Shown piece after piece: positions 9,239-18,326 of a DNA stretch of 64,000 bases. Location: positions 1 to 64,000 of the forward strand of contig NZ_JXXU01000023.1 in assembly GCF_000967495.1 (NCBI RefSeq). Direction: 5' to 3'. A program made the translations under genes and the position numbers. A model generated the notes under the pieces. It was not told the origin of the DNA. It saw nothing but the letters and a program-made list of their open reading frames with translations, and did no database searches. Source of the DNA: Vibrio neptunius. Lineage in GTDB: Bacteria; Pseudomonadota; Gammaproteobacteria; Enterobacterales; Vibrionaceae. Each line of letters opens with the position of its first letter. The first letter of the stretch is position 1.

Positions 9239-9269
9239 TTAAACAATGCAGATCAAATAAATTACTTAC

Positions 9270-9344
9270 AAGGACTGACACTAATTATAAATGCACCTAA
9301 TATTCCGCTTGTTAGTTGCATATTAGGTGTGTGTCAGTCCTTTT
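9270..9344 (+). terminator. pheA terminator, long hairpin
   Basis: A long interrupted hairpin. AAGGACTGACAC (9270-9281) pairs with GTGTCAGTCCTT (9331-9342), and inside it CACCTAATA pairs with TATTAGGTG. It ends in a short T run and isolates pheA from nspS. Confidence 0.8.
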
Positions 9345-9404
9345 AACATATCACTCTGATAGGCGTTATCCATTCATGGGTCAAAAGGCCACTTTCTAGC
9401 TGAT

Positions 9405-10448
9405 ATGAAATCACTATTTCTACTTACCTTCGCACTTTTTGTGCCGAGTTTTTCTACTCACGCTAATCCTCCGCTCAATGTCTACATGTGGGAAGATACG
9501 CTCTCACCGAATGTCATTGAAAGTTGGCAATCGAGCACAGGTACTCCGCTGAAGCTATCCCATTTTGACAATGACGATGAACGTAGCTTGTTGATGATGA
9601 AAGGTATTCAGTTACCTTTTGATCTCGTGGTTTTAGATAATGTTTCAGCACAGATATATGGACGTTTAGGCTCGTTTGAAAATCTTACCCAGCTGAAAAA
9701 TCGTCATCATAACGACGAAAAATGGCTCCAGGCCTGTGGTGAATACGCCGTCCCTTACTTTTGGGGAACAGTGGGCATTGCCTATCGTAAAGACATAGTG
9801 AAAAGGCCCCCAACCAGCTGGCAAGAATTTGTCCATCCACCAAAAGTTCTGGAAGGGCGTATTGGGATGATCAACGACAGCGTTGAAAGCTTTCTGCCGG
9901 TATTTTATAGCTTGGGGATCTCTCCAATAGAAGAACAAGAATCGCTCTTCCAGCAAGCCTACCCCGAATTGCAATCTTTCAGCGCCAAAGTACTCACCTA
10001 CGAGTACATACTCAGCTACATCCGCAGTAATAGGAATGCTGAAAAGCTGGCAATGGCTCTCGCTTATAGTGGTGACCAATATTCATTAAACCGCTACTAC
10101 ACAGATAATCATTGGGACTTCATCGTTCCTGAAGGTGAGTTGTTTTTATGGGTTGATTGTCTGGCGGTCAGTAGTCATTCAACTAATAAGGGAAGCGCAA
10201 AAGCTTTCCTTGAGTACCTTATGGATCCCACTATTGCTGCAACAAATGCAACAGACATCAAAGCTGCAACGCCAAACTTAACGGCGTTAAAACAGATGCC
10301 TGATTGGTATCTAGATGATGCATCATTGTTTCCAGAACAACAGCGAGTCGAGCAAGGGCGCGTAGATAGCGAACTCTCGGCATCCAATATCAGCTTACGA
10401 GCAAAAATAATAAATCGCATTCTGAAACGTCATGAAGCTCAGTACTAG
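9405..10448 (+). CDS. nspS: NspS-type periplasmic polyamine-binding signal protein
   Basis: A PotD-like periplasmic binding protein (347 residues) with a signal peptide ending near STHA and the motif LNVYMWEDTLSP, typical of spermidine-binding proteins. No ABC permease genes lie nearby. Instead its 3' end overlaps, by 17 bp, a gene for a membrane GGDEF-EAL protein. This is the NspS/MbaA arrangement of V. cholerae, where NspS senses norspermidine and spermidine and signals through MbaA to control biofilm formation. Position between pheA and mbaA also matches. The polyamine specificity here is inferred. Confidence 0.9.
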   Translation: MKSLFLLTFALFVPSFSTHANPPLNVYMWEDTLSPNVIESWQSSTGTPLKLSHFDNDDERSLLMMKGIQLPFDLVVLDNVSAQIYGRLGSFENLTQLKNRHHNDEKWLQACGEYAVPYFWGTVGIAYRKDIVKRPPTSWQEFVHPPKVLEGRIGMINDSVESFLPVFYSLGISPIEEQESLFQQAYPELQSFSAKVLTYEYILSYIRSNRNAEKLAMALAYSGDQYSLNRYYTDNHWDFIVPEGELFLWVDCLAVSSHSTNKGSAKAFLEYLMDPTIAATNATDIKAATPNLTALKQMPDWYLDDASLFPEQQRVEQGRVDSELSASNISLRAKIINRILKRHEAQY

Positions 10449-12777
10449 AGTTCTGTTGCTAGTTTCCCCAGTCATCCTAACCAGTGCTGCGTTTTCTAGC
10501 TACGGCATATATAACAACCAAAAAGATGCGTTAATTAAACGCGAAAACAGCTACCTTCAATTAACGATGGAAAAGCTCGCAGGCCACTTTCGTCAATCAG
10601 TGGCTCTGCTGAACAGCTATTCCCTGACCTTAACAAAGAGTGACATTATCCGTCATTACTTTGGTCAGCAGGCTAACCCGTATAGGGAGATGGAGCTGAT
10701 CGACAACCTGCAGACGACGATTGAGAATCTTCAAGCCAATAAGCAAAACGATATTGCTGTCGCGATTCTGAATCATAATCGCGCTCCGCAGTTCTATGCT
10801 GATAATCAGTCCGATCCTTTTTCTAAGCTCGACCAGAATGTATTCCGTTTTGTCGATCGAACCTATCGCCGCACGGGTAATACGTCCTACACTGGATTTA
10901 CGCAAAACCACCAAGGACAGAGCATTTTAGTACGCTACGATGTCCTCGATACCAATACGCTGATCTCTCCACTTAGCTACAATACCGACCAAGTCTTTTT
11001 TATCGTAGTGTATCTATCTTTGGATAAATTTGATCAACTTAAACACATTCTCGAATTCGACAATGACAGCAGCATATTTTTCGCTGACCAACCGATCATT
11101 AAATCAGGATTAACCCATTCAGTTGAACTCAAACCACACCTTTATGCAGTGTTGGATCCCGCCCAATATCTGCTGGACGAAAAGCTGCACAAAATCGAAC
11201 AAAGGCTGTTGTTGTTCTTTGGAGCTTCCACTGTAGCCACAATCCTGATCCTACTATTTCTGCTCCATCGTCGCGTCATCAGCCCAATTACTCGCCTTGA
11301 ACACCAACTTCAGCAAGTCGAGCAACATAAGCGTCATAACATTGAACGACTCAGCAGCGACGACGAAATTGGTCGTTTATCCGCTCGTTTTTATGACATG
11401 TACAAAGAGCTCAATTCAAGTTATCAAAAAACCAAAGCCATGGCGGAGAACGACCATCTAACACAACTGGCCAATCGCCATCAGTTTCAAGTTTATGTCG
11501 AACGTACAATTGCCAACAAATTACTCCACACCCATGCTTGGATCCTGTATATCGACTTGGACAACTTTAAGTACGTCAATGACAAATACGGACATCACCT
11601 AGGTGACTCGTTGTTGGTAAACTTCGCCGACCATATCCGTGAAATCTGTCATCAGTATGAATTGTCTTATGGCGTCAAGTGTATCGCTTCAAGATTGTCT
11701 GGCGATGAATTTGCCATTTTCATAGCGTCCGCATGCGAGAATAATTACCCAGACAAGATCGCCCAAGCGGTTTTGGAACCGATTCAAGACCCTCAGTGTT
11801 CACCTCTGGGTAGCTTTCCTATCACTGCCAGTATCGGTGTCGCGAGCTACCCTCAAGACGGACAGGATTTAGCTAAGCTGTTGTCTAATGCTGACACCGC
11901 CATGTATCAGGCCAAACGTGCAGGAAAAAATCAGGTCGCACGATATTCACAAGCACTGGATCAAATTGTTCGCCGCCGTACCCAGATTGAGCGAGCATTG
12001 AGAAATGGTGAATTCGACAATGAATTTCATTTGATGTACCAGCCTTATTTTGACCGTTCAGGTAAGACCATTGTGGGCGTCGAAGCTCTGTTGCGCTGGG
12101 ATTCACCCAAAATGGGCAAGGTGAATCCGGGAGAATTTATCCCTATCTCAGAAAAAACCGGTCTGTTTGGTAAGATTGATCGCTGGGTCATACTTCAAGC
12201 GTTTAAAGATTTTGTGACACTACAAAGCTGTTTTGATCATCCGATTCAGTTGTCCATCAATCTCTCTTCTGCGGAGCTCGACTCCTTGCAGCTCGCGCGA
12301 GACATACAACACGCCGCCAAGCAGTTTGATGTCGTCCCCGGCTTAGTGGATTTTGAGATAACAGAAACCTTTGCCACAGACTCTCAAAGCTACTCATTGT
12401 TACATGAACTATCATTGATGGGCTTTAAGCTAGCGATTGATGATTTTGGTTCCGGCTATACATCTATCTCTCAGCTTGTAGAATATCCGGTACAGAAAAT
12501 TAAGCTCGACCGTGAGTTTCTTACCGCGCTGATCAAAACCAACAATCAGAAGGTGGTGAAACCACTGGTGGATTTGTGTCACTCACAATCAATGATAGTG
12601 ACCGCTGAAGGCATAGAGTCACAGGAAATGCACCAATGGCTGGCGGAGAATCAATGCGATTACATGCAAGGGTATTTCCTTTCTCCCCCTATTTCACTGC
12701 ATGAGCTCAAACACCTCGATTTATTCACACAAGGAAATCAACATGTCGGTGAAGAAAGTTATTGTCGCTTCGCTTAA
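10432..12777 (+). CDS. mbaA: MbaA-type membrane c-di-GMP enzyme (HAMP-GGDEF-EAL)
   Basis: Inner-membrane partner of NspS. A TM helix near 5-25 and a second near 257-275 flank a periplasmic region of about 230 residues. HAMP (VISPITRLEHQL, about 280-330), GGDEF (about 340-500) and EAL (about 515-765) follow. The GGDEF signature is SGDEF, a variant, in LSGDEFAIF. The EAL motif is intact (VEALLRW), with DDFGSGYTS and the Lys of IKLD retained, so phosphodiesterase activity is likely. Whether the cyclase is active is open. The start overlaps nspS by 17 bp and the end overlaps yjjX by 35 bp, so the three genes form one unit. Confidence 0.92.
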   Translation: MKLSTRVLLLVSPVILTSAAFSSYGIYNNQKDALIKRENSYLQLTMEKLAGHFRQSVALLNSYSLTLTKSDIIRHYFGQQANPYREMELIDNLQTTIENLQANKQNDIAVAILNHNRAPQFYADNQSDPFSKLDQNVFRFVDRTYRRTGNTSYTGFTQNHQGQSILVRYDVLDTNTLISPLSYNTDQVFFIVVYLSLDKFDQLKHILEFDNDSSIFFADQPIIKSGLTHSVELKPHLYAVLDPAQYLLDEKLHKIEQRLLLFFGASTVATILILLFLLHRRVISPITRLEHQLQQVEQHKRHNIERLSSDDEIGRLSARFYDMYKELNSSYQKTKAMAENDHLTQLANRHQFQVYVERTIANKLLHTHAWILYIDLDNFKYVNDKYGHHLGDSLLVNFADHIREICHQYELSYGVKCIASRLSGDEFAIFIASACENNYPDKIAQAVLEPIQDPQCSPLGSFPITASIGVASYPQDGQDLAKLLSNADTAMYQAKRAGKNQVARYSQALDQIVRRRTQIERALRNGEFDNEFHLMYQPYFDRSGKTIVGVEALLRWDSPKMGKVNPGEFIPISEKTGLFGKIDRWVILQAFKDFVTLQSCFDHPIQLSINLSSAELDSLQLARDIQHAAKQFDVVPGLVDFEITETFATDSQSYSLLHELSLMGFKLAIDDFGSGYTSISQLVEYPVQKIKLDREFLTALIKTNNQKVVKPLVDLCHSQSMIVTAEGIESQEMHQWLAENQCDYMQGYFLSPPISLHELKHLDLFTQGNQHVGEESYCRFA

Positions 12778-13276
12778 CCCAGCCAAAATCAATGCTGTCA
12801 AAAGCGCATTTCAAGCAGCCTTTAACTCAAAAACGTTTGAATTTGTCGGTGTGAATGTCGCTAGTGAAGTAGCCGAACAACCAATGTGCAATGAGGAAAC
12901 GCATACCGGTGCGCTAAACCGAGTGCGCAACGCTAAGATGTCCTACCCTAATGGCGACTACTATGTGGGTTTAGAGGCTGGTATTGAAAGTAATGTCACG
13001 TTTGCATGGATGGTAATTGAATCCGAGACACAACGAGGAGAGTCTCGGTCTGCTAGCTTAATGTTGCCACCCGTTGTGATGGAAAAACTAACTAAAGCTA
13101 ATGAGTTGGGTGATGTGATGGACGAAGTATTTGGCACTGAGAACATTAAACAAAAGGGTGGCGCTATTAGCTTGCTGACGCAAGACCAATTGACGCGCAG
13201 CAGTGTGTATCATCAGGCCTTGATATTGGCATTAATTCCGTTTACTAACCCAGAACATTTCCCCGCTAATCTCTAG
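12743..13276 (+). CDS. yjjX: Inosine/xanthosine triphosphatase YjjX
   Basis: House-cleaning NTPase that hydrolyses ITP and XTP to prevent incorporation of deaminated purines. The YjjX family start KKVIVASLNPAKINAVKSAF and the motif YYVGLEAGIE are present. I chose 12743 (AAGGAAAT just upstream), inside the end of mbaA in another frame, giving 177 residues. Its TAG stop is formed by the TA at the left edge of the 13275-13540 repeat plus the repeat's first G, so that insertion may have set the present C-terminus. Confidence 0.92.
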   Translation: MSVKKVIVASLNPAKINAVKSAFQAAFNSKTFEFVGVNVASEVAEQPMCNEETHTGALNRVRNAKMSYPNGDYYVGLEAGIESNVTFAWMVIESETQRGESRSASLMLPPVVMEKLTKANELGDVMDEVFGTENIKQKGGAISLLTQDQLTRSSVYHQALILALIPFTNPEHFPANL

Positions 13277-13540
13277 GGTCTGTTGACCTTTTGCGGTTAA
13301 ATTTTGTTCGAGATAAAAGCGTTTTAGTCGCGGCGAGAGGTTTGTCGCCTAGTGACCTAAGCAAAACACCTCTCAACAAAGAGTAAAACGCTTTTAGCCG
13401 AACCCTCTGGGCAGCGTTTGTGGTTCCTTTCTACTGCGTTATCGGCTTATCAGGTAGGGCAACTACGTTTCAAATCCTCTGCCTTGTATAAAGAACCCAC
13501 AAACTGCTGCAAAAATCAGCTCAAAAGATCAACAGACCCT
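13275..13540. mobile_element. 266-bp MITE-like element with terminal inverted repeats
   Basis: The ends AGGGTCTGTTGACCTTTT (13275-13292) and AAAAGATCAACAGACCCT (13523-13540) are inverted repeats matching at 17 of 18 positions, and TA lies at both edges. Inside is a nested cruciform: AAAAGCGTTTTA (13315-13326) pairs with TAAAACGCTTTT (13384-13395), and GAGAGGT with ACCTCTC lies within that. There is no ORF of note. The layout is that of a non-autonomous miniature element, perhaps with a TA target duplication. I do not recognise the parent transposon. An alternative is a structured RNA-type repeat. Confidence 0.65.
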
Positions 13541-13545
13541 AATAA

Positions 13546-13574
13546 AAATAAAGGTGCCGAGGGCACCTTTATTT
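13546..13574. terminator. Terminator at the end of trpR
   Basis: AAATAAAGGTGCC and GGCACCTTTATTT form a 13-bp stem with a 3-nt loop. It overlaps the trpR stop codon and could act in both directions, also ending yjjX transcripts that pass the repeat element. Confidence 0.85.
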
Positions 13575-13865
13575 AGGTTCAAGTAAGGCTGAGATATCAG
13601 CCTTTTCTGCTTCACTCTTTGACTTCAGTTCATTAGATCCGCGAGTTATAGTTGCGACACCCACCCCTAACATCTGACTGATTTGTCGCTGAGACAGTTC
13701 ACCTTTAAGCAGTTCACGGCATATATTGACCCTTGCGATCAAAGATTCACGCTCATCGGGTGTGAGCAGCATGGTCAACAACATTTCGTGTTGGTTGGAC
13801 TCGCTGCTCGTTTTAATCAAATCTAAGATCTGTTGCCAGTCGGTGTACTCAGGTTGTGTTGCCAT
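13569..13865 (-). CDS. trpR: Trp operon repressor TrpR
   Basis: Tryptophan-activated DNA-binding dimer controlling trp, aroH-type and its own genes. At 98 residues it is slightly shorter than E. coli TrpR (108). The Trp-repressor core LLTPDERESLIARVNICRELL and the helix-turn-helix SQRQISQMLGVGVATITRGSNELK are intact. It lies 29 bp downstream of slt on the same strand, the same pairing as in E. coli (slt-trpR). A half-operator-like ACTAGT overlaps the slt stop, but I do not see a full trp operator. Confidence 0.95.
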   Translation of the reverse strand: MATQPEYTDWQQILDLIKTSSESNQHEMLLTMLLTPDERESLIARVNICRELLKGELSQRQISQMLGVGVATITRGSNELKSKSEAEKADISALLEPK

Positions 13866-13894
13866 TTGCTCTCGCTGCCTAGAACGTCATAAAA

Positions 13895-15850
13895 CTAGTA
13901 TCTGGTGTCGATCTCATTCTGATTGAGAAACGCTCCATCGACCCCCAAAAGGTTACGGTAATAGGTTTCAAACATCAGAATGTTCTGCACATAACCACGG
14001 GTTTCCTTAAATGGAATCGCTTCAATAAATGCGTAAGCATCCAGTTTACCTTGGGTACGTTCACGCCAAGTTTTCACTCGATGCGGTCCTGCATTATACG
14101 CAGCAAGCGCAAAAATTCGATTATTATCGTATCGCTCTAGCAAGCCTTTTAGATAATGACTGCCTATTTCAATGTTTTTACCAACCTCGTATAAGTCATT
14201 GCTACTACGATACGCCAGCTGATATTTACGCGCAGTGTACTTAGCTGTTGATGGCATAATTTGCATAATACCTCGAGCGCCAACGGGAGAACGCGCTTCA
14301 ACATCCAATCCGCTCTCTTGTCTCGCCAAAGACATGAGCGTGATAGGATCGATGCTGTGCTTTTCGCCATAGAAGTTAAACCACCAGCGATGGGCTACTG
14401 GAAAACGCAGCTCAAGGTTGTCCCACATTTTGGCCTTGATGCTCGCCGTAACCGTCAAGTGAGACCATTCTTTATAGGAAGCATAAGCCGCTAACATCTC
14501 TTTTTGCTCAGCATTAGCTCGATTAAGCAACCAACGCCATTCATTCTTCGCAGCGGCAATTTTATCTCGCTCTATCAACTCTTCGATACGGACTAAAGCC
14601 GTCATAAACGGCTTTACCGTTTGGTGTTCATAAGAGATGGTAGAGACGGGATAGTTTATTGAGCGCTTGATCTCTTTCGCCGCAGCAACGCTGTAGAAGT
14701 TTCTCTGGCCAAGCATATTTTCAAGACGCTGGCTGCCTTTCATGATATCGCCCAACGCCACTTCACTGCGTCCTAACCAATATTGCCAACGCAGACTTTG
14801 CTGAGCAGTCTCGGGGAGGTGGCCTATCCAGTTTTCCACATCACGCCAGTCGGCTGCTTGAATCGCCAAACGAATTCGACGCTCAATCAAAGCAATATTG
14901 CTGGATGTTCCAATCTTTTTATCTCGCCATTTAGCCAAAGATTCTGAATCCGTATTAATCAGACGGAAAGCAATATAGTCAGCCAGCTTCTGAACCTCAC
15001 TTGCAGGCATTTTCTGTGCAGAGGTTGCTTGGTCAAATACGCTTTGTGCCTTATTGACATCTTTTCTTGCCAGCTTTTTCAATGCAAGCCCTGTCTGAGA
15101 ACGATTAAAATCACTTTGGGTATGCTGACGAGCAAATGCAACAACGTTTTCTGGCCGATTAAACAAGGCCTTCATATCGGAAGCTTGCTGGCGGGATCGA
15201 TCAGAGTTGAGGAGCCTCTTGAGGTAATTCATTAACGAACCATTGCGTTCTTCAAATGCTAGCAACATACGCTCAAGGATTTGTTGATCGGTTCTCAGCC
15301 CAGCTCTGTTCCATGCTTCAAATAGAGGATCACAAGCATCAGCAATACTCTGCCCGGAATGCCAAAGTTTGTTTGCCCCTTCAAAAGCCTGATCTTTCTG
15401 TCCCGTTTGATAGAGCGCATGGTAGTAGTGGCATTGATAAGTTTCACCACGAGGTTCCACTGTCTGGAATTCTGCCAACTTTTGCCATTCCTTCTGTCTG
15501 GCAAGGCTGTCGATATATGGCGCTCGAATACGAGCTGAAAATGGCAGCGAACGATAAGTATCAATAAACGCTTCCACTTCCGCCGGTGCTCGTTGCCCTA
15601 TATCGACTAAAAAAGCGCGGTAGTCTGTATAAGGAGTCAGAGGATAACTTTTGATTTTACTGCGAATTTTTTGGTATTGGGTGACCTGATTATTGTCTAG
15701 GTATTCTTGTGCTTGATCATAGATTTTCCGTTGTTGCTGGAGCTCACTTGCTATTGCTGAAGTGGCTAAACTTGCGCTGCAAACCATCGAGACCCAAGTC
15801 AAAATCGATGAAGGAATGCGATGCAGCGACTTTGAAAACGTCAGCATCAT
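13895..15850 (-). CDS. slt: Soluble lytic murein transglycosylase Slt (Slt70)
   Basis: Periplasmic exo-lytic transglycosylase that releases 1,6-anhydro-muropeptides for recycling by NagZ, AnmK and similar enzymes. The signal peptide is about residues 1-34. A long alpha-helical superhelix (U and L domains, about 35-470) follows, then the lysozyme-like C domain (about 485-640) with the catalytic Glu in SLARQESGLDVEARS, and GARGIMQIMPSTA and ALAAYNAGPHRV. At 651 residues it is similar to E. coli Slt70 (645). It is followed by trpR in the same orientation. Confidence 0.95.
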   Translation of the reverse strand: MMLTFSKSLHRIPSSILTWVSMVCSASLATSAIASELQQQRKIYDQAQEYLDNNQVTQYQKIRSKIKSYPLTPYTDYRAFLVDIGQRAPAEVEAFIDTYRSLPFSARIRAPYIDSLARQKEWQKLAEFQTVEPRGETYQCHYYHALYQTGQKDQAFEGANKLWHSGQSIADACDPLFEAWNRAGLRTDQQILERMLLAFEERNGSLMNYLKRLLNSDRSRQQASDMKALFNRPENVVAFARQHTQSDFNRSQTGLALKKLARKDVNKAQSVFDQATSAQKMPASEVQKLADYIAFRLINTDSESLAKWRDKKIGTSSNIALIERRIRLAIQAADWRDVENWIGHLPETAQQSLRWQYWLGRSEVALGDIMKGSQRLENMLGQRNFYSVAAAKEIKRSINYPVSTISYEHQTVKPFMTALVRIEELIERDKIAAAKNEWRWLLNRANAEQKEMLAAYASYKEWSHLTVTASIKAKMWDNLELRFPVAHRWWFNFYGEKHSIDPITLMSLARQESGLDVEARSPVGARGIMQIMPSTAKYTARKYQLAYRSSNDLYEVGKNIEIGSHYLKGLLERYDNNRIFALAAYNAGPHRVKTWRERTQGKLDAYAFIEAIPFKETRGYVQNILMFETYYRNLLGVDGAFLNQNEIDTRY

Positions 15851-16109
15851 AAATTCTCGTCCTGTTGAGAATAATTAGTAGGGTAGATAATTTATGCTTA
15901 TTGTAAGCGGCCATGTAAAGGGTATAGATGCAAATAATAATAAATTCACACAACTGTGACATAAGTTGCACCACTACAAATGTATTGCTCACTTATCCAT
16001 CAACAAGGTCAATTAGTTTTCCATACTCCTTATTTCGAAGGTAACAAAGCACCCCATCTTGGTATAAAATGCCCCTTTACGTGAATTGAAATTTTAGGAA
16101 CGATCGGCA

Positions 16110-17777
16110 ATGGCTGAATACGTATATACCATGTCGCGGGTGAGCAAAATCGTGCCACCTAAGCGTCAAATTCTGAAAGACATCTCGCTAAGCTTTTTCC
16201 CTGGTGCCAAGATCGGTGTTCTAGGTCTGAACGGTGCGGGTAAATCCACCCTACTACGTATCATGGCGGGTATTGATACTGATATCGATGGTGAAGCACG
16301 TCCACAACCAGGCTTGAATGTCGGCTACCTACCGCAAGAACCTGTATTAGACGAGTCTAAAACCGTACGTGAAATCGTTGAAGAAGCGGTATCGGACGTT
16401 GCAGGTGCGATGAAGCGTCTTGACGAAGTATACGCTGCGTACGCAGAACCTGATGCTGATTTCGATGCTCTTGCAAAAGAGCAAGGCGAGCTGGAAGCAC
16501 TTATTCAAGCCAAAGACGGCCACAATCTAGATAACACTCTTGAGCGTGCTGCTGATGCACTGCGTCTTCCAGAGTGGGATCAGAAGATCGAACACTTATC
16601 AGGTGGTGAACGTCGCCGTGTCGCTATCTGTCGCCTGCTACTTGAGAAGCCAGATATGTTGCTTCTGGACGAACCAACCAACCACTTGGATGCAGAATCT
16701 GTCGCTTGGCTGGAGCGATTCCTAGTTGACTATACTGGTACTGTTGTTGCAATCACACACGACCGTTATTTCCTAGACAATGCAGCAGGCTGGATTCTAG
16801 AACTTGACCGTGGTGAAGGGATTCCATGGCAAGGCAACTATACCTCATGGCTAGAGCAAAAAGACGCTCGTTTGCAGCAAGAAGCCTCTCAGGAAAAAGC
16901 GCGTCAGAAAACCATTGAGAAAGAACTTGAATGGGTTCGCCAGAATCCAAAAGGGCGTCAGGCAAAATCAAAAGCTCGTATGGCACGTTTTGAAGAGCTT
17001 CAAAGTGGTGATCACCAGAAACGCAATGAAACTAACGAGCTATTCATCCCACCAGGCGAGCGCCTAGGTGATAAAGTTATTGAAGTAAATAACCTAACTA
17101 AGTCGTTCGACGGCCGTGTTCTCATTGACGACCTTTCATTCAGTATGCCAAAAGGTGCCATTGTCGGTATCATCGGCGCGAACGGCGCAGGTAAGTCTAC
17201 CCTCTTCAAGATGCTGAGTGGCACAGAACAGCCAGATTCAGGCTCTATTGAGATGGGTGATACTGTTAAGCTAGCGTCTGTAGACCAGTTCCGTGACAGC
17301 ATGGATGACAGCAAAACTGTCTTCCAGGAAATATCTGAAGGCGCAGACATCATCAAGATCAACAACTTTGAAATTCCTGCGCGCGCTTACTGCTCTCGCT
17401 TTAATTTCAAAGGCTCGGACCAACAAAAGATCATCGGTGAACTATCTGGTGGTGAACGCAACCGTGTCCACCTTGCTAAGCTGCTCAAAGCTGGTGGCAA
17501 CGTACTGCTACTCGATGAACCAACCAATGACCTTGATGTTGAAACGCTGCGTGCACTAGAAGAAGCCCTGTTGGAATTCCCGGGTTGTGCCATGGTAATC
17601 TCGCACGACCGTTGGTTCCTAGACCGTATAGCCACACACATCATCGACTATCGTGATGAAGGTCAGGTGAACTTCTACGAAGGTAACTATACTGAGTATA
17701 TGGAGTGGCTGAAGAAGACCTTAGGTCCGGAAGCAGCAGAACCGCATAGAATCAAATACAAGCGTATTACAAAGTAA
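16110..17777 (+). CDS. ettA: Energy-dependent translational throttle protein EttA (ABC-F)
   Basis: Cytoplasmic ABC-F ATPase that binds the ribosomal E site and gates the first elongation step according to the ATP/ADP ratio. Two ABC domains have Walker A GLNGAGKST and GANGAGKST and signatures LSGGERRRVAI and LSGGERNRVHL. The Walker B LLLDEPTNHLD is followed by the charged linker with EttA's arm insertion. The 555 residues equal E. coli EttA. No transmembrane segments are present. It has its own terminator. Confidence 0.96.
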   Translation: MAEYVYTMSRVSKIVPPKRQILKDISLSFFPGAKIGVLGLNGAGKSTLLRIMAGIDTDIDGEARPQPGLNVGYLPQEPVLDESKTVREIVEEAVSDVAGAMKRLDEVYAAYAEPDADFDALAKEQGELEALIQAKDGHNLDNTLERAADALRLPEWDQKIEHLSGGERRRVAICRLLLEKPDMLLLDEPTNHLDAESVAWLERFLVDYTGTVVAITHDRYFLDNAAGWILELDRGEGIPWQGNYTSWLEQKDARLQQEASQEKARQKTIEKELEWVRQNPKGRQAKSKARMARFEELQSGDHQKRNETNELFIPPGERLGDKVIEVNNLTKSFDGRVLIDDLSFSMPKGAIVGIIGANGAGKSTLFKMLSGTEQPDSGSIEMGDTVKLASVDQFRDSMDDSKTVFQEISEGADIIKINNFEIPARAYCSRFNFKGSDQQKIIGELSGGERNRVHLAKLLKAGGNVLLLDEPTNDLDVETLRALEEALLEFPGCAMVISHDRWFLDRIATHIIDYRDEGQVNFYEGNYTEYMEWLKKTLGPEAAEPHRIKYKRITK

Positions 17778-17796
17778 TCTTGCTTGAAATTTGTGC

Positions 17797-17826
17797 AAAG
17801 GCCGCTATCATTAGCGGCCTTTATTA
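17797..17826 (+). terminator. ettA terminator
   Basis: AAAGGCCGCTA and TAGCGGCCTTT form an 11-bp stem with a TCAT loop, followed by TATTATA. Confidence 0.8.
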
Positions 17827-17945
17827 TATATTGATTCAAAAAAGCCACCACATATATCGAGGCTTTAATCAATAGTGCGAACGAGCGCGCATAGTAGTCA
17901 CTTCTGATTTGATAGCCTTATAGGATACCTTTAAGAGAGACAACT

Positions 17946-18317
17946 ATGATCGAACGCCGTCGATTTTCGCGCATTGTTTACCAGACACAAGCATTGCTAT
18001 CTCAACAAAACAGAGTGGTGAAATCCTCTTTGTGTGATTTATCCCTGCATGGACTGCTGCTGACGTCAGATGACGCAGATTCGCTTGATGTCGACAGTAT
18101 GGTAGATGTAGAGTTTTCGCTTCAAGACAGCGATATCACGATTGAGCTAGTCGGCAAAATTGTGGGCCTCAATAACAATGTGATCCGTATAAGTATTGAT
18201 CATATTGACATTGAGAGTATCGGACATCTGAAGCGGTTAATTGAATTGAATGTCGGTGACGATGAACTCCTACACAGAGACATTGAGCACCTGTCAGATT
18301 TGGGTGAATACACCTAA
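17946..18317 (+). CDS. Single-domain PilZ c-di-GMP-binding protein
   Basis: A 123-residue cytoplasmic protein starting MIERRRFSRIVYQ. It has the two c-di-GMP-binding motifs of PilZ domains: the Arg-rich RxxxR type at residues 4-9 (RRRFSR) and D/NxSxxG as DLSLHG near residue 33. It has no output domain, so it must act on a partner. It ends 9 bp before the M23 peptidase gene, so the two are probably cotranscribed. V. cholerae has a PilZ protein (PlzA) in this neighbourhood as I recall it. I do not assign the symbol. Confidence 0.85.
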   Translation: MIERRRFSRIVYQTQALLSQQNRVVKSSLCDLSLHGLLLTSDDADSLDVDSMVDVEFSLQDSDITIELVGKIVGLNNNVIRISIDHIDIESIGHLKRLIELNVGDDELLHRDIEHLSDLGEYT

Positions 18318-18326
18318 CTAAGCAGT

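Noticed and set aside
9405..10448. Polyamine ABC transporter binding protein (PotD)
   Set aside because: No permease or ATPase genes are adjacent, and it overlaps a GGDEF-EAL gene in the NspS-MbaA arrangement.
13890..13900. trp operator at the slt/trpR junction
   Set aside because: Only the core ACTAGT is present. The rest of the palindrome is not, so a TrpR site cannot be supported.
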